A DNA stretch of 64,000 bases. It comes from Rhodobacteraceae bacterium 63075. Its GTDB lineage: Bacteria > Pseudomonadota > Alphaproteobacteria > Rhodobacterales > Rhodobacteraceae. The stretch lies in NCBI GenBank assembly GCA_003417655.1, contig QVMW01000002.1:211001-275000 (forward strand), read 5' to 3'. This document shows positions 1 through 10,816 of this stretch, piece after piece (positions within the stretch are counted from its first letter, which is position 1; every line of letters begins with the position of its first letter). The position numbers and the translations under genes are program-made. The notes beneath the pieces are model-generated. The model was not told where the DNA came from and did not search any database. It saw only the letters and a program-made list of their open reading frames with translations.

Positions 1-567
1 TTCCTCAAGGGTGTCGTGGCCATGTCCGGCCTGCCCGAGAGCGACCGGCTGGAGGTTTGCTTCGCGGGCCGTTCGAATGTCGGAAAATCTTCGCTGATCA
101 ATGCGCTGACAGGCCGCAAGGGTCTCGCCCGCGCCTCGAACACGCCGGGCCGCACGCAGGAAATCAACTTCTTCACCCTGGGGACCAGCCACTACGTCGT
201 CGATCTGCCCGGTTACGGCTATGCCAATGCGCCACTCGCCGTCGTCGAGAAATGGCAGCGCCTTCTGAAGCAATATCTCTCCGGCCGCCAGAACCTGCGC
301 CGCGCCTTCGTCCTGATCGACGCGCGCCATGGCATCAAGCAGGTCGATGAAGAGATCATGGCCCTGCTTGATAGCTCTGCTGTCACCTTCCAGGCCGTGC
401 TCACCAAGGCCGACAAGGTCAAGGCCGCCGAACGCGAGAAGGTTCTGGCACAGGTGCGCGGCAAGCTCGCCAAGCATCCGGCCGCCTTCCCCGAGATCGT
501 GCTGACCTCCTCGGAGAAAGGCGACGGGGTCGAAACCCTCCGCGCCATCATCGCCGGTCTCGTCTGA
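1..567 (+). CDS. engB: Ribosome biogenesis GTPase EngB/YihA (5' end missing)
   Basis: Small TRAFAC-class GTPase needed for large ribosomal subunit assembly. The reading frame is open from base 1 (it begins [12 protein letters not shown]), so the true start lies upstream of the window; about 188 C-terminal residues are present. Visible motifs are G1 GRSNVGKSS, the switch region with NTPGRTQ, G3 DLPGYGYA, and G4 TKADK, all in the order and spacing of EngB. In related alphaproteobacteria this gene usually precedes argB, as here. Family assignment is very secure; only the N-terminus is absent. Confidence 0.96.
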   Translation, partial: FLKGVVAMSGLPESDRLEVCFAGRSNVGKSSLINALTGRKGLARASNTPGRTQEINFFTLGTSHYVVDLPGYGYANAPLAVVEKWQRLLKQYLSGRQNLRRAFVLIDARHGIKQVDEEIMALLDSSAVTFQAVLTKADKVKAAEREKVLAQVRGKLAKHPAAFPEIVLTSSEKGDGVETLRAIIAGLV

Positions 568-638
568 GCCGGGCGCAGGCAAGGCTTGCACCCTTAGCGC
601 CGATGGGGGAAAACACCCCCGCAACCCGGGACAATAAG

Positions 639-1499
639 ATGAAGACGCAAGACATGGACCGCGACTGGATCGCCACAGCCCGCACGCTCAACCAGGCCCT
701 GCCGATGCTGCAGCGCTACAACGGTGCCATCGTCGTGGTGAAGTTCGGCGGCCATGCCATGGGCGACGACGCCGCGATGGAGGAATTTGCCCGCGATATC
801 GTCCTGATGCAGATGGTCGGGGTGAACCCTGTGATCGTTCATGGCGGCGGCCCGATGATCAACGAAAAGCTGGAAAGGCTCGGCATCACCTCCGAGTTCG
901 TCGGCGGCAAGCGGGTGACGGACGCGGCCACTGTCGAGGTTGTCGAGATGGTCCTTTCGGGCCTCGTCGGCAAGCGCATCGTCCAGGCCATCGGCGCGCA
1001 GGGCGGGCGGGCCGTGAGCCTGTCGGGCAAGGATGCGAGCCTGATGATCTGCGATCAGACCGATCCGGCCCTCGGCTTCGTCGGAACGCCATCGGAAATC
1101 AACGCCGACGTGCTGCGCGACTTCTTCGACAAGGGCATGATCCCCGTCATCGCCCCGCTCGGCGCAGGCCGGAGCGGCGAGACATTCAATGTCAACGGCG
1201 ACACCGCGGCAGGCGCCATCGCCGCCGCGCTCAAGGCCGACCGCCTGCTTCTGCTGACCGATGTCGAGGGCGTCAAGAACGCCGAAGGCGCGGTTCTGAC
1301 CGAGCTGAAAGCCCATCAGATCCGCGAAATGATCGACGACGGAACCATCGCGGGCGGCATGATCCCGAAGACCGAGACAGCCCTCACCGCGATCGAGGGC
1401 GGCGTGCGCGGCGTGGTGATCCTCGATGGGCGCGCGCCCAATGCCTGCCTGCTCGAACTCTACACCGAGCATGGCGCAGGCTCGCTCATCAAGAAGTGA
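639..1499 (+). CDS. argB: Acetylglutamate kinase
   Basis: Phosphorylates N-acetyl-L-glutamate with ATP, the second step of arginine biosynthesis, in the cytoplasm. The 286-residue product has [11 protein letters not shown] near the N-terminus, the substrate loop [22 protein letters not shown] in the ATP-binding half and a GGMIPK segment near the C-terminus, the usual amino-acid-kinase architecture. I chose the ATG at 639 ([10 protein letters not shown]), which matches the usual N-terminus. An in-frame ATG at 603 has no ribosome site and lies inside a small GGGGG/CCCCC hairpin (605-620). The gene follows engB by about 70 nt. Confidence 0.96.
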   Translation: MKTQDMDRDWIATARTLNQALPMLQRYNGAIVVVKFGGHAMGDDAAMEEFARDIVLMQMVGVNPVIVHGGGPMINEKLERLGITSEFVGGKRVTDAATVEVVEMVLSGLVGKRIVQAIGAQGGRAVSLSGKDASLMICDQTDPALGFVGTPSEINADVLRDFFDKGMIPVIAPLGAGRSGETFNVNGDTAAGAIAAALKADRLLLLTDVEGVKNAEGAVLTELKAHQIREMIDDGTIAGGMIPKTETALTAIEGGVRGVVILDGRAPNACLLELYTEHGAGSLIKK

Positions 1500-1545
1500 A
1501 GCCCCCGGCCTTGCCGGATCGCGGGAAAGAGGCCACATAACCAAA

Positions 1546-2340
1546 ATGGAATATGAAGCGATCATCCGATTCGGCGTTTTCGCGGGGCTCTTCGCGATCC
1601 TGGCCATGGCCGAGGCGCTCCTGCCCCGTCGCGAGCGGGCCCATTCGCGCATGGGCCGCTGGATGACCAACTGGGGCATTACGATCGTCAACACGGTGAG
1701 CCTGCGCCTGCTGGCCTTCGCCCTGCCACTGCTTGCCGTGGGCGCCGCGCTCGACGCCGAGGCGAATGGCTGGGGCCTGTTCAACATGACGGACTGGCCG
1801 GCTTGGATCGAAGTCACGCTCGCCGTGCTCTTCTTCGACTTCGCGATCTGGCTGCAACATCTCATCACCCACAAGATCCCGCTGCTCTGGCGGCTGCACC
1901 GCGTGCATCACGCCGATGTCGAATTCGATGTGACCACAGCGATCCGTTTTCATCCGGTCGAGATCGCCCTGTCGATGCTGCTCAAGATCGGGCTGGTCTA
2001 TATCATCGGCCCCTCGGCACTGGCGATCATCCTCTTCGAGATCATTCTCAACGGCACGGCCATGTTCAACCATTCGAACCTGAAGCTGCCGCTCTGGCTG
2101 GATCGCTGGCTGCGCCTCGTGATCGTCACGCCCGACATGCACCGCGTGCACCATTCCGTGCATCGCCACGAGCATGACAGCAACTACGGCTTTTCCCTCT
2201 CGATCTGGGACAGGATGTTCCGAACCTACGTGCCTCAGCCCGAGAAGGGACACGAAGGCATGACGATCGGCCTCGAATGGCAGGATGACCGGCCTACCAA
2301 ACTCGGATGGAGCCTATGGCTGCCCTTCTCGAAGCGCTGA
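1546..2340 (+). CDS. Sterol desaturase / fatty acid hydroxylase family membrane protein
   Basis: Predicted membrane-bound di-iron oxygenase of 264 residues. Histidine boxes are visible in order: HLITH (about residue 105), HRVHH, and HRVHHSVHRHEH near residue 200, the pattern of the superfamily that hydroxylates or desaturates lipids and carotenoids. Several hydrophobic segments surround them. The substrate cannot be read from sequence. Start ATG at 1546 has an AAAGAGG about 15 nt upstream; in-frame upstream codons overlap the end of argB. It is 46 nt after argB and overlaps the next gene by 34 nt, so co-transcription is likely. Confidence 0.85.
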   Translation: MEYEAIIRFGVFAGLFAILAMAEALLPRRERAHSRMGRWMTNWGITIVNTVSLRLLAFALPLLAVGAALDAEANGWGLFNMTDWPAWIEVTLAVLFFDFAIWLQHLITHKIPLLWRLHRVHHADVEFDVTTAIRFHPVEIALSMLLKIGLVYIIGPSALAIILFEIILNGTAMFNHSNLKLPLWLDRWLRLVIVTPDMHRVHHSVHRHEHDSNYGFSLSIWDRMFRTYVPQPEKGHEGMTIGLEWQDDRPTKLGWSLWLPFSKR

Positions 2341-2948
2341 GCCCCGCGCCGGAGACGGCGCAGCTCTCACTCTTCGGGGCGCTGCATGACGGCAGCGAGA
2401 CAATCGTTCTGCTCGGCCCGCACGAGCCGGGCTTCTGGCATGTCTTTTCCGCCTCGCCCGAGTATCAGGACGGCGCGCCCGACCCGCTCGACCGCTGGTC
2501 GAAACGGGTCATAGGCGCGCTCGCGGCAGGCTGGGGCGGCGCGGCGGTCTTCCCCTCGGACGGGCCGCCCTATGCGCCCTTCCTCTCTTGGGCGCTTGCC
2601 TCCGGCCAGGCTTGGCAATCGCCCATCGGCATGCTGGTCCATGCCCGCGCGGGCCTCATGATCTCCTATCGCGGGGCCGTGCGCCTGCCCGCGCTGCACG
2701 ATCTGCCCCCACCGGCCGCAAACCCCTGCGAGACCTGCGAGGGGCACCCCTGCCTGACGACCTGCCCCGTCGGCGCTCTCAATAGCTCGCAAGTCTATGA
2801 TGTCGACGCCTGCAAGGCGCATATCAGTGCGCCCGAGGGCGCGGATTGCCTCGCCTCGGGCTGTCTTGCGCGCCGCGCCTGCCCCGTGTCACGCTCCTAC
2901 GGGCGCGACCCGGCGCAATCGGGGTTTCACATGCGAGCCTTCCTATGA
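2307..2948 (+). CDS. Ferredoxin-like protein with C-terminal cysteine clusters
   Basis: A 213-residue protein whose C-terminal third has a CX2CX4CX3CP cluster (CETCEGHPCLTTCP, about residue 142) and a second cysteine group CLASGCLARRACP, suggesting one or two iron-sulfur centres. The N-terminal two-thirds has no motif I recognise. The spacing differs from a classical bacterial ferredoxin (CX2CX2CX3CP). The start overlaps the preceding hydroxylase gene by 34 nt and the stop overlaps the sixA start as ATGA, a coupled arrangement. An electron-transfer role for the upstream oxygenase is possible but is inference only. Confidence 0.75.
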   Translation: MEPMAALLEALSPAPETAQLSLFGALHDGSETIVLLGPHEPGFWHVFSASPEYQDGAPDPLDRWSKRVIGALAAGWGGAAVFPSDGPPYAPFLSWALASGQAWQSPIGMLVHARAGLMISYRGAVRLPALHDLPPPAANPCETCEGHPCLTTCPVGALNSSQVYDVDACKAHISAPEGADCLASGCLARRACPVSRSYGRDPAQSGFHMRAFL

Positions 2949-3442
2949 GCCTGACCCTCATCCTGATGCGTCACGCCAAATCGAGCTGGGACGATCCTGC
3001 GCTGACCGATTTCGACCGACCGCTCAATGCGCGCGGCAAGAAGAGCGCCAAGGCGATCGGAAACTGGCTCAGGGATCAAAAATACCTTCCGGACCATATC
3101 CTCTGCTCTTCCTCTGTGCGCACCCGCGAGACGCTGAAGGGCCTCCAGCTGGACGCGGGGACCGAATTTCTTGAGGGCCTTTACCATGCCAGCGAAGACG
3201 GCATGCTGCGCATCCTGCAAAACCATGGGCAGGGCAAGACCGCCCTGATGCTCGGACATAACCCGGGAACGGCCTTTCTCGCCCGCCGCCTGCTGCGTAC
3301 GCCGCCCGCCCATCCAAAATTCTCCCTTTATCCGACTGCGGCAACGCTCGTGGCTCGCTTCGAGGAGGAACGCTGGCAGGATATCGACTTCGGCAGCGGC
3401 ACGGCGCGCGATTTCATCGTGCCGCGTGAATTGACGGAATGA
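2945..3442 (+). CDS. Histidine phosphatase family protein, SixA-like
   Basis: A 165-residue phosphohistidine-type phosphatase of the short SixA branch. The catalytic RHG-type motif appears as LMRHAKSSWDD at residues 6-16, with a second conserved histidine in the LGHNPG segment near residue 103. In enterobacteria SixA dephosphorylates phosphohistidine on phosphotransfer proteins; the target here is unknown. Start ATG at 2945 overlaps the upstream stop (ATGA), and the motif lies immediately after it, as expected for this family, so the longer upstream frame is not used. Confidence 0.85.
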   Translation: MSLTLILMRHAKSSWDDPALTDFDRPLNARGKKSAKAIGNWLRDQKYLPDHILCSSSVRTRETLKGLQLDAGTEFLEGLYHASEDGMLRILQNHGQGKTALMLGHNPGTAFLARRLLRTPPAHPKFSLYPTAATLVARFEEERWQDIDFGSGTARDFIVPRELTE

Positions 3443-3454
3443 ACCCTGGCTGCT

Positions 3455-4516
3455 TCAGCCCCGGGAAGCGCTGAGCTTACCCGAGGCCACGGCGCGCGCG
3501 TCCACGCTCTCGTGCAACCGCTCGCAAATGCCCGTGCCCACGCGCCTGCGCCCGCGTATCAGGAAGAGCTTGCCCCAGCCGCTCCATGTCCCGATCGAGG
3601 GGGCCATTGCGTCACATTCGTAGCGCGCGCGCCAGCCTTCGGGCAGCGGCAGGCCGCAGGCCTGGGCGCGCTCGAGCATCCAGACCAGCGAGATATTCGC
3701 CAGCGGGCGCGCGCGCTCATCGCCGTCAAGCTGCCCGCCGACGTCGCCATGCGTGCCGGGGAACCAGACCTGCTCGACACGGCCCTCCCAATCGTCCGGA
3801 CATTCCCAGAGCACGGGCTCGAAGACGGCGCGCGTCTCATCGAGCGCCAAGGCCTGGAAGCCATGGGTGATCGACGGGCCAAGGGCATGTGAATGAAACT
3901 CGTGCCGTGCTTCCGTGAGCCGCCACAGAAGCGGCAACCGCAACCCGAGGGCTTTCACCGTATCCCAGACCCCGACCATCTCGATACCGGCATATTCATG
4001 GCAATGCGCCTCGCAGAAGGCCCTGGCAGCCGGCCCGTCTGCGCCCTGCCGATAGTGCCTGTAGGCCTGCTCCACGTTGCGCTCCGTGGCGCATTCTCCC
4101 CGCAACAGGCCCACCTGGTCGATCAAACCCGCCAGCGAGCGCACGGCATAGGCTCCGCGCGAGTAGCCGAAGAAGAAGATCCTGTCGCCCGGCTTGTAGC
4201 GCGAGGCGAGATAGCCATAGGCGCGCTTGATGTGGCGGTTCATTCCGAACCCCATCAACACGTGATGGGTGCTGCGCCAGTCTTGCCATTGCACCCCGGC
4301 CTCATAGTAGACCGCGACGGGCACGCCGACCTCGCTCAACAAGCGATAGGTCAGCCCCGCATTGGTCTCGCATCCGGGCTTGAGCGAAGACATCGTGCCG
4401 TCAAGGATAATGACATGGTTCACCGGCCCGTTCGCCCGGCTCAGGGGCGTCTGCCCGTGCCTCTGGCCCGGCCAGATCAACCCATAGATCTTCTTTGCGA
4501 CGCGGTTAAGGTTCAT
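3455..4516 (-). CDS. DUF2235 alpha/beta-hydrolase-like protein
   Basis: A 353-residue protein with the DUF2235 signature: an N-terminal HVIILDGTMSS strand-turn, followed by FFFGYSRGAYAVRSLAGLI, in which Ser119 of GYSRG is the predicted nucleophile. This domain is shared with Tle1 phospholipase effectors of type VI secretion, but no secretion genes, immunity partner or VgrG/PAAR gene is nearby. A stand-alone intracellular esterase is therefore as likely. No signal peptide is seen. The gene is convergent with sixA, with only 12 nt between them. Confidence 0.8.
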   Translation of the reverse strand: MNLNRVAKKIYGLIWPGQRHGQTPLSRANGPVNHVIILDGTMSSLKPGCETNAGLTYRLLSEVGVPVAVYYEAGVQWQDWRSTHHVLMGFGMNRHIKRAYGYLASRYKPGDRIFFFGYSRGAYAVRSLAGLIDQVGLLRGECATERNVEQAYRHYRQGADGPAARAFCEAHCHEYAGIEMVGVWDTVKALGLRLPLLWRLTEARHEFHSHALGPSITHGFQALALDETRAVFEPVLWECPDDWEGRVEQVWFPGTHGDVGGQLDGDERARPLANISLVWMLERAQACGLPLPEGWRARYECDAMAPSIGTWSGWGKLFLIRGRRRVGTGICERLHESVDARAVASGKLSASRG

Positions 4517-4718
4517 TTCACAACTGCTTTTCTCCAGCTCAACGCCAAGGCTCTGTCAACAGGCCTGGACAATCAAGTGTTCCGGCATAATGCGCGCCAA
4601 GTCGTGACCCGGCGTGATCCCCGCATGTCGAAAGCGGATCAGCCTCGTCCAGCCTGGCATTCCGCCCCTTGCAAGAGCGTTAGGAAACCAAACGCGAGAA
4701 TCCTTAATTCTAGCTAAA

Positions 4719-5846
4719 TCAAACGTTCTGCACGGTTACCACACCGCCGGGCCCATACCCGTTGAACCGCGTGGCGATGGCGAGCGAATAGGCCCCCATG
4801 CCCTTGAACAGAAGGTAATCGCCCGGCTCCAGGTCCTCCGGCAGGCTGACCGGGTCGGGCAGACAATCGAGACTGTCGCAGGTCGGTCCGAACACGCGCC
4901 GCGGCCGCACTGCCCCGCGCCGCGCGGTGCCATCATGCCCCAGCGCCGAAATCCGCGTGATCGGCGTGATGTCGCGCCATTCGGCCAGCGCGCCGTAGAT
5001 GCCATCATTGATGAAAACGCTCTCATCCGCGCGCAGGGCCTTGACCTGAACAGCGAGGACGAAACTCTCGGCCACCATCGCGCGCCCCGGCTCGCAGACC
5101 AGTTCAGGGGCCTTGCCGAAGGCCTCTCCCGTGGTTTGCCGGATCGCCCTGAACACCCGGTCGAGATCGGGCGCAGGCCCACCGCGATGCGAGGCGAAAC
5201 CGCCGCCCACGTTGAGCCGCGTGATCTCGACACCGGCCTCGCGTGCCACATCGGCGCTGGCGTGTATGTATGCCGCCCAGGCCTCAGGCGCGTCGCATTG
5301 CGTGCCGGCATGAAAGCACATTGCCGGTGTATAGCCCCGCGCCGAGACCTCCTGGAGAAGCCGCACGGCCGCGCCCCGCTCTGCGCCGAACTTCGCCCCG
5401 AAATCATAATGCGCGCCCTTCACGGGCAGCTTCAGCCTGACGCTCACTTCCTCCCCCGCGAAAGCCGGCGGCCCGAGCTTGTCCAGCTCGGTGATCTCAT
5501 CCACCGACCAGGACTTGACCCCCGCCGCGCGCCCGGCCTCGATCTCGCCCGGCGTTCGAACCGGGTTATTATAGTGCAGATCGGCCCCCTGCGAGACCTG
5601 CCTGACCATTCCGATCTCCGCGGGGCTGGCGACATCGAAGCCGGAAATCCCGCTCGCCGCGAGCGTGCCCAGAACCTCCGTAGCCGGGTTGGCCTTCACC
5701 GCGTAGGTGACCTGCCCGTCGAACCCGGTTTGGAAACGCTCCGCCTGCCGGCGCAGCACCCCGGGCGCAAAATACATCGTCGGCCCTGTCGGCTGCTCCG
5801 CCGCCAGATGTGCCACCGGATCAGGATAAACCTTGTGCTCAAACAT
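4719..5846 (-). CDS. Type III PLP-dependent decarboxylase (ornithine decarboxylase-like)
   Basis: A 375-residue alanine-racemase-fold decarboxylase. The Schiff-base lysine is K51 in YAVKANP, with GFDVASPAEI after it, a glycine-rich phosphate loop (NVGGG), and the C-terminal CDSLDCLPDP and GAYSLAIATRFNGYGPG segments typical of eukaryotic-type ornithine decarboxylases. The likely reaction is ornithine to putrescine; lysine or a related diamino acid remains possible. I chose the ATG at 5846 because it has a GAGG ribosome site 9 nt upstream and gives the family-typical start; an upstream ATG at 5897 adds an unlikely basic leader. It is divergent from an Lrp-type gene. Confidence 0.88.
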   Translation of the reverse strand: MFEHKVYPDPVAHLAAEQPTGPTMYFAPGVLRRQAERFQTGFDGQVTYAVKANPATEVLGTLAASGISGFDVASPAEIGMVRQVSQGADLHYNNPVRTPGEIEAGRAAGVKSWSVDEITELDKLGPPAFAGEEVSVRLKLPVKGAHYDFGAKFGAERGAAVRLLQEVSARGYTPAMCFHAGTQCDAPEAWAAYIHASADVAREAGVEITRLNVGGGFASHRGGPAPDLDRVFRAIRQTTGEAFGKAPELVCEPGRAMVAESFVLAVQVKALRADESVFINDGIYGALAEWRDITPITRISALGHDGTARRGAVRPRRVFGPTCDSLDCLPDPVSLPEDLEPGDYLLFKGMGAYSLAIATRFNGYGPGGVVTVQNV

Positions 5847-5911
5847 CGCTCTGCCTCGCCGTTTTCCCCAGTTTGCAGCGAAAAACACTCGATTCATCGT
5901 GGCACTTCATA

Positions 5912-5930
5912 CATAATCACCAAAATTATG
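5912..5930. promoter_or_regulatory. Candidate Lrp-type operator in a divergent promoter region
   Basis: The intergenic region between the decarboxylase and the Lrp-type gene is 104 nt and locally AT-rich. It contains an inverted repeat CATAAT-7nt-ATTATG with perfect 6-nt arms. AT-rich dyads of this size are typical binding sites for Lrp/AsnC regulators controlling a divergent neighbour. The link to the adjacent regulator is inference. Confidence 0.5.
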
Positions 5931-5950
5931 GTCGTTATTACGAAATACTC

Positions 5951-6382
5951 ATGCAATTTGACGAAACCGACTCCCGCCTCATCGCCCTGCTCTCCGAGAA
6001 TGCGCGCGCGCCCGTGGCCACGCTCGCGCGCAAGCTCTCGATCGCGCGGACGACCGTTCAGGCGCGGATCGAAAGGCTGGAAAAAAGCGGAGCCATCGAT
6101 GGCTACACCATCCGCAAGGGCGCGCTTTCCCGCCCTCCGCTGCGCGCCACGGTGCTGATCTCTATCGAGCCGCGCTCCGGCCCTGCGGTGCTCGCCCGCC
6201 TCTCGGCCCTGCCCAACGTGGAGCAGGTGCACACCACGTCAGGCCGCTGGGACCTCATCGCAACGCTCAGCGCCACCGATACCGAAACGCTCGACCGGAC
6301 ACTCGACGAAATCGGCGCCGCCAAGGGCGTCAAGGGCTCGGAAAGCCTCATTCACCTCAGCACGAAGCTCGACCGCAGCTGA
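5951..6382 (+). CDS. Lrp/AsnC family transcriptional regulator
   Basis: A 143-residue regulator with an N-terminal winged helix-turn-helix (DSRLIALLSENARAPVATLARKL then RTTVQARIERLEKSGAIDGYTI, residues about 6-53) and a C-terminal RAM/ligand domain (LPNVEQVHTTSGRWDLIATL). Start ATG 5951 matches the usual Lrp N-terminus; in-frame upstream codons run back into the divergent decarboxylase gene. The partner arrangement suggests control of amino acid decarboxylation by an amino acid ligand, not proven here. The gene is followed 6 nt later by a copy of the compound 3' repeat. Confidence 0.92.
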   Translation: MQFDETDSRLIALLSENARAPVATLARKLSIARTTVQARIERLEKSGAIDGYTIRKGALSRPPLRATVLISIEPRSGPAVLARLSALPNVEQVHTTSGRWDLIATLSATDTETLDRTLDEIGAAKGVKGSESLIHLSTKLDRS

Positions 6383-6387
6383 GGGCC

Positions 6388-6468
6388 CTTTTTCTTGCTG
6401 GAAATATCCCGGGGGCTTGGGGGCTGGCCCCCAATTAAACCTGCGTTCGGGGGCTGACCCCCAATTTG
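6388..6468 (+). repeat. Compound 3' repeat, copy A
   Basis: Begins with a pyrimidine run and TTCTTGCT, then GGAAATATCCC, then a G-run. GGGGGCTGGCCCCCAATT at 6419-6436 is echoed by GGGGGCTGACCCCCAATT at 6449-6466. It starts just after the Lrp-gene stop in the sense orientation. It matches four further copies in the window (near 31.8, 36.5, 45.7 and 47.3 kb), but lacks the TCGGATTTG/CAAATTCGA hairpin of the full-length copies. Confidence 0.75.
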
Positions 6469-6499
6469 ATCTGTGTTTGGAAGCTGGCGCAAAAGACAA

Positions 6500-6581
6500 G
6501 GCGTTTTCGGGCGCAGGGTGGGCCGCGATGCCGCCCGCCGCGAAACCCTCCATCGACAGGGCGGGCGCGCCCGAAAACGCC
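6500..6581. repeat. Inverted repeat with 15-nt perfect arms
   Basis: GGCGTTTTCGGGCGC at 6500-6514 is exactly complementary to 6567-6581, with a 52-nt GC-rich interior. No coding function is seen. It could be a remnant of a small element or part of a terminator region between convergent genes. Confidence 0.7.
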
Positions 6582-6587
6582 GCCTAA

Positions 6588-6687
6588 AGCGTTTCCAGTT
6601 ATTGTTGCATCACCGATACCCTGCCAGGCCTGCGGCCTTCTCGGGACATTGGTGATGCAGTTTGATTCGATGTAAACTGGAAACGCT
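6588..6687. repeat. 100-nt two-step hairpin element abutting the valS stop codon
   Basis: Outer arms AGCGTTTCCAGTT (6588-6600) and its exact complement (6675-6687), inner arms TGCATCACC (6606-6614) and its complement (6651-6659), with an asymmetric internal loop and a GC-rich apex. Terminal plus subterminal inverted repeats in a short non-coding unit resemble a MITE or REP-type element. Only one copy was seen in this window. The right end directly touches the valS stop codon. Confidence 0.65.
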
Positions 6688-9768
<3,081 letters not shown>

Positions 9769-9835
9769 TGGTCTCGGCCCTCGTGGGTTGCGCTCCGGCG
9801 AGGTCTACAAGCTCACGCAGCCAAGGGGAAGGGCC

Positions 9836-9879
9836 AAGGAAATTCGAATTTCCTTGGGCAAGGATTTTCGAAAATCCTT
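9836..9879. repeat. Tandem perfect palindromes centred on TTCGAA
   Basis: Two adjacent 20-nt perfect palindromes: AAGGAAATTCGAATTTCCTT at 9836-9855 and AAGGATTTTCGAAAATCCTT at 9860-9879. They lie 20 nt beyond the stop of the crotonase gene and upstream of valS. As RNA each would form a stable hairpin, but no strong U-tract follows. The second palindrome recurs exactly at 22959-22978. Confidence 0.85.
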
Positions 9880-9898
9880 CCCCCGCGAGCCGCCGGGG

Positions 9899-10687
9899 TC
9901 AGTCGAATTTCGGCGCGCGTTTCTGCATGTTGGCCGCGATCACTTCCATCTGGTGCGGCTTGCCGATGAGGTCTGCCTGCTCCCGGCTCTCGGCCACGAG
10001 AACGGCATCTTCCCCGGCCCCGCTCTCGGCAACTTCGATGAGCCGCTTGGCCGCGCGGATCGCCGAGGGGCTCTTGGAGGCGATGGTCCCGGCCAGCTTC
10101 GTCGCCGCCGCCAGCGGATCATCGCTGAGCTCGGTCACGATGCCCCAGCCCAGCGCCTGCTCCGCGCTCACGGGCTCGGCCGTGTAGGTCATCAGGCGCA
10201 GCACGTCCGAGCGCATCAACTGCGGCAGCAGCACCATGCCACCCATATCCGGCACGAGGCCCCATTTCATCTCCATGATCGAGAATTGCGTCTCGGGATG
10301 GGCGATACGGACATCCGCCCCCAGCGCGAGCTGAAAGCCCGCGCCGTAGGCCACGCCGTGCAGGGCCGCAATGACAGGCACGGGCAGCTTGCGCCAGGCC
10401 AGCACCAGCTCCTGGTACATGTTCGTGTTGCCATGGGTGCGCGGCATGACGATCTCTTCAGGGTCGCCCCCCGCCAGCGCCGCGAAGCTGGCCACGTCCA
10501 GCCCCGCGCAAAAGGCGCGGCCCTCGCCCGACAGGACCACCGCGCGCAGGCTTTCATCTTCGGCCAGCCCGTGCGCCGTCTCGATCAGCGCCTCGGCCAT
10601 GGCCTGGTCGACCCCGTTCATCTTGTCGCCCCGCGTGAGCGTGACGAAGGCGATGTGATCGCGGGTTTCGGTCGTGACACGCGCCAT
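9899..10687 (-). CDS. Crotonase / enoyl-CoA hydratase family protein
   Basis: A 262-residue crotonase-fold enzyme acting on CoA thioesters. The oxyanion-hole segment GEGRAFCAGLDVASF and GVAYGAGFQLALGADVRIA are clear. Where classical enoyl-CoA hydratase has the second catalytic glutamate, this protein has GLVPDMGG, with Asp, so its exact reaction (hydratase, isomerase or other) is uncertain. Start ATG 10687 has an AGGGAG ribosome site 7 nt upstream; the antisense extension of the open frame over the divergent aminotransferase is not coding. It is not linked to the beta-oxidation operon at 28 kb. Confidence 0.9.
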   Translation of the reverse strand: MARVTTETRDHIAFVTLTRGDKMNGVDQAMAEALIETAHGLAEDESLRAVVLSGEGRAFCAGLDVASFAALAGGDPEEIVMPRTHGNTNMYQELVLAWRKLPVPVIAALHGVAYGAGFQLALGADVRIAHPETQFSIMEMKWGLVPDMGGMVLLPQLMRSDVLRLMTYTAEPVSAEQALGWGIVTELSDDPLAAATKLAGTIASKSPSAIRAAKRLIEVAESGAGEDAVLVAESREQADLIGKPHQMEVIAANMQKRAPKFD

Positions 10688-10816
10688 GGCAGTCTCCCTT
10701 TGCTGGCACCAGACTAACCTCGCGAGGCCTTCGGAAAAAGCGTGACGTAAAGGCACATGCCGCCGCGCCGGCAAGAGTTGTTGCCGAGGCACCGGCGTTC
10801 GGGTTACCACGCGCGC

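Larger units (their letters stand above)
6383..6687. other. 305-nt gene-free spacer packed with inverted repeats
   Basis: No credible coding sequence. From left to right it holds a copy of the 3' compound repeat (6388-6468), an inverted repeat with 15-nt perfect arms (6500-6514 and 6567-6581), and a long hairpin element (6588-6687) that abuts the valS stop codon. It separates two convergent genes, so some of these structures may act as bidirectional terminators. Confidence 0.8.
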
